A stretch of 51,787 nucleotides of DNA, from the NCBI GenBank assembly GCA_002696485.1, contig NZTP01000094.1, positions 12,502 through 64,288 on the forward strand. The letters run 5' to 3'. The stretch's first letter is position 1, and each line of letters begins with the position of its first letter. Positions 49,995 to 51,787 of the stretch are shown here, piece after piece. Below the pieces are notes generated by a model. The model was not told the DNA's origin. It worked only from the letters and a program-made list of their open reading frames with translations, and ran no database searches. A program made the position numbers and the translations under genes. The DNA is from Altibacter sp. Its GTDB lineage: Bacteria; Bacteroidota; Bacteroidia; Flavobacteriales; Flavobacteriaceae.

Positions 49995-51488
49995 TTAAGC
50001 CTTATTTGGCACTGTTAATTGCCGAATCTTTATTCTGAAAGCAGCAAAGAGCAGGGTGGTGAAGGGACTCATCCAGTTGAAGAATGCGTACACAAAATAA
50101 TCGGCTACTGAAACTCCTAAGACCCCGCTTTGATAAGCACCACAGGTATTCCAAGGTACCAGTACCGAAGTGACCGTCCCGCTGTCTTCCAGTGTCCGAC
50201 TTAGGTTTTCGGGAGCGAGCCCTTTTTCTTTGAATGCTTTCGCATACATCTTTCCGGGTACCACGATCGCTAAATATTGATCGCTTGCCGTCACGTTTAA
50301 AGCCAAACAACTTGCTACGGTACTGGCAAATAATCCGAAGGTAGTATGGAACAATTTCAATAAGGCTTTACTAATGGCCGACAATGCCCCTATGGCATCC
50401 ATGACACCGCCAAAGACCATAGCGCAAAGAATCAACCAGATCGTTCCTAACATTCCCGACATTCCGCCTGCGGAGAAAAGATCTTTCAACGCAGCATTGT
50501 CTGTAGGAATGGCGGTGTCAACTGTAATGGCATTCATGATCCCTTTATAGCCCGACGTAAAATCTAAGGAGGTTCCTCCGCCTATATTTGCAACAATATC
50601 AGGTTGAAAGATAAGCGCTGCTATGCCTCCCAGCAGCGTACCGATAAGAAGGGCGATGAGCGGAGGTGTTTTTTTTACGATAAGTACGATAACCACTAAC
50701 GGGACGACAAACAACCACGGACTAATAGTTACGGCACTGTCTACTGCCGCAAGTATTTGAGACGTGTCTGCTGTGCCCGTGGTGTCGATGTTGAGTCCTA
50801 TGATTATGAAGATCAACAAGGTGACAGAGATGGTAGGTACTGTAGTGTATAACATATATCGTATATGCGTAAACAAGTCGGTACCCGCCATGGCAGGAGC
50901 CAGATTCGTTGTATCGCTAAGCGGCGAGATCTTGTCGCCAAAATAAGCTCCGGATAGCACAGCACCTGCGGTCATACCTAAAGAAATGCCCAAAGCATCG
51001 GCAATACCAATAAGTGCAATCCCAACGGTTGCTGATGTGGTCCAACTGCTACCTGTTGCCACCGAAATGATGGCACAAATGATCACACAGGAAGCTAAAA
51101 ATATAGTAGGATTCAATACTTGGAGGCCGTAATAGATCATCGTTGGAATAATACCGCTTACAAGCCACGTACCGGCCAGCGCCCCTACCATTAAAAGGAT
51201 TAGGATCGCCCCGGCTGTAGATTTGATGTTTTCGGCTACTTCTTCCATCATTTGATTGAAGGACACTTTATTGTAGATCCCAACAACTGCGGCCACAGCC
51301 GCACCCATGATTAGAATGAACTGGTTACTTCCGCTTAGCGCATCGTCCCCATAGGCAAAGAATACATTGTAAAAGAGCATCACCACCAATGCGAACACAG
51401 GGATAAGGGCCTCCCAAATATTGAGTTCTCTATTCTCTACAATAGGTTCGTCTTGAGGTTCTCGGGGCTTGATGTCTTGGCTTTGCAT
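49995..51488 (-). CDS. nhaC: Na+/H+ antiporter NhaC family
   Basis: About 497 residues with around a dozen hydrophobic helices. Landmarks of the NhaC family are VATGSSWTTSATVGIALIGI near residue 150, AYFGDKISPLSDTTNLAPAM near 188 and the late VPWNTCGAYQ segment. It exchanges sodium for protons across the inner membrane, which fits a marine lifestyle. The frame extends 18 codons upstream, but the ATG at 51488 (MQSQDIKPREP) is the better start. Single gene, followed by no obvious terminator. Confidence 0.92.
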   Translation of the reverse strand: MQSQDIKPREPQDEPIVENRELNIWEALIPVFALVVMLFYNVFFAYGDDALSGSNQFILIMGAAVAAVVGIYNKVSFNQMMEEVAENIKSTAGAILILLMVGALAGTWLVSGIIPTMIYYGLQVLNPTIFLASCVIICAIISVATGSSWTTSATVGIALIGIADALGISLGMTAGAVLSGAYFGDKISPLSDTTNLAPAMAGTDLFTHIRYMLYTTVPTISVTLLIFIIIGLNIDTTGTADTSQILAAVDSAVTISPWLFVVPLVVIVLIVKKTPPLIALLIGTLLGGIAALIFQPDIVANIGGGTSLDFTSGYKGIMNAITVDTAIPTDNAALKDLFSAGGMSGMLGTIWLILCAMVFGGVMDAIGALSAISKALLKLFHTTFGLFASTVASCLALNVTASDQYLAIVVPGKMYAKAFKEKGLAPENLSRTLEDSGTVTSVLVPWNTCGAYQSGVLGVSVADYFVYAFFNWMSPFTTLLFAAFRIKIRQLTVPNKA

Positions 51489-51599
51489 AAACGGCTGGTT
51501 AAAATGAAATGTAATGTTACGATTTTGCTGAAAGCTATGCAAATAACAAATTACCGTCTTAAAAGGGAATCGGTTGAATCTATCCCGTTGTTGACTAGG

Positions 51600-51787
51600 T
51601 TAGAGTATTTCCAGTTGTACCATGCATTCACGCATCATGTTATAGGTGCGTTCAATATCATTGTCCAGACCAATCGAAAAACGGATCAATCCATCGGTAA
51701 GACCCATCTCGGCCTGTTCTTCTTCCGGGATCTCTGAAGATGTTGACGTGCCGGGCGCACTGAACAGTGTTTTATAGAACCCTAAAC
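51600..51787 (-). CDS. trans-sulfuration enzyme (Cys/Met metabolism PLP enzyme), C-terminal fragment
   Basis: The minus strand is open from the window edge to a TAA at 51600-51602, giving about 62 residues. The segment EEEQAEMGLTDGLIRFSIGL, followed by DNDIERTYNMMREC, is the characteristic end of cystathionine gamma-synthase, O-acetyl- or O-succinylhomoserine sulfhydrylase enzymes. Which member it is cannot be told from this part. The start lies beyond the window. Confidence 0.85.
   Translation of the reverse strand, partial: LGFYKTLFSAPGTSTSSEIPEEEQAEMGLTDGLIRFSIGLDNDIERTYNMMRECMVQLEIL

Noticed and set aside
1-51787. CRISPR array
   Set aside because: No series of regularly spaced direct repeats was seen; the only repeats are pairs or dyads, and no cas genes are present.
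1-51787. Insertion sequences or transposases
   Set aside because: No DDE or HUH transposase motif was found in the proteins; the IstB-like ATPase at 29287-29949 is part of a replication operon and has no IstA partner.

Overview
The window is from a Bacteroidota chromosome, most likely a member of the Flavobacteriaceae. Promoters where visible are of the TANNTTTG type, Shine-Dalgarno sequences are absent, and the right-hand genes (ftsK, lolA, lptG, ribBA, tpx, nhaC) are typical flavobacterial housekeeping genes in a familiar order. Two kinds of DNA meet at a tRNA-Ser(TGA) gene at 35254-35338.

Positions 1-35254 are the right-hand part of an integrative and conjugative element (ICE). Its left end lies outside the window. 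From left to right it holds a truncated RadC-like gene; a probable oriT region; a plus-strand mobilisation block (BfmA/BtgA-like protein, relaxase, VirD4/TraG-type coupling protein); a minus-strand type IV secretion block (TraE, TraF, TraG ATPase, VirB5-like, TraJ, TraK, TraM, TraN, lipoprotein); a peptidoglycan amidase; a replication/excision module (excisionase-like HTH, winged-helix replication protein, DnaC-like ATPase) controlled by RteC; a small asparaginase-like protein with a membrane-anchored LuxR-type regulator; and a tyrosine integrase beside the tRNA.

The cargo is dominated by defence genes. A Gabija-like pair (OLD-family ATPase/TOPRIM nuclease plus UvrD-like helicase, 3815-7551) and an orphan nuclease-like gene (7616-8806) lie between the coupling protein and the tra block. 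A retron-type reverse transcriptase with a DUF3800-like partner (17088-18914), a four-gene Wadjet/JetABCD cluster (19028-25148) and an upstream PHP-domain ATPase (25166-27988) lie between the amidase and the replication module. The retron, Wadjet and PHP genes all run on the minus strand with short gaps or overlaps.

From 35339 rightward the DNA is ordinary chromosome: acyl-CoA thioesterase, nitroreductase, a CbpM/CbpA chaperone pair, Hsp20, a DegT-type aminotransferase, a RibBA whose RibA half lacks its zinc cysteines, an FtsK-LolA-LptG operon, a VWA protein with a membrane partner, DgkA, Tpx, a 2-Cys peroxiredoxin, NhaC, and the 3' end of a trans-sulfuration enzyme.

The most promising places for something undescribed are the retron-like pair, whose non-coding RNA is not obvious but whose gene junction can form a strong stem; the PHP-ATPase linked to Wadjet; the orphan nuclease-like gene with a hairpin leader; and the asparaginase-like/LuxR pair. 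All functional calls come from motif recognition by eye; no database search was run.
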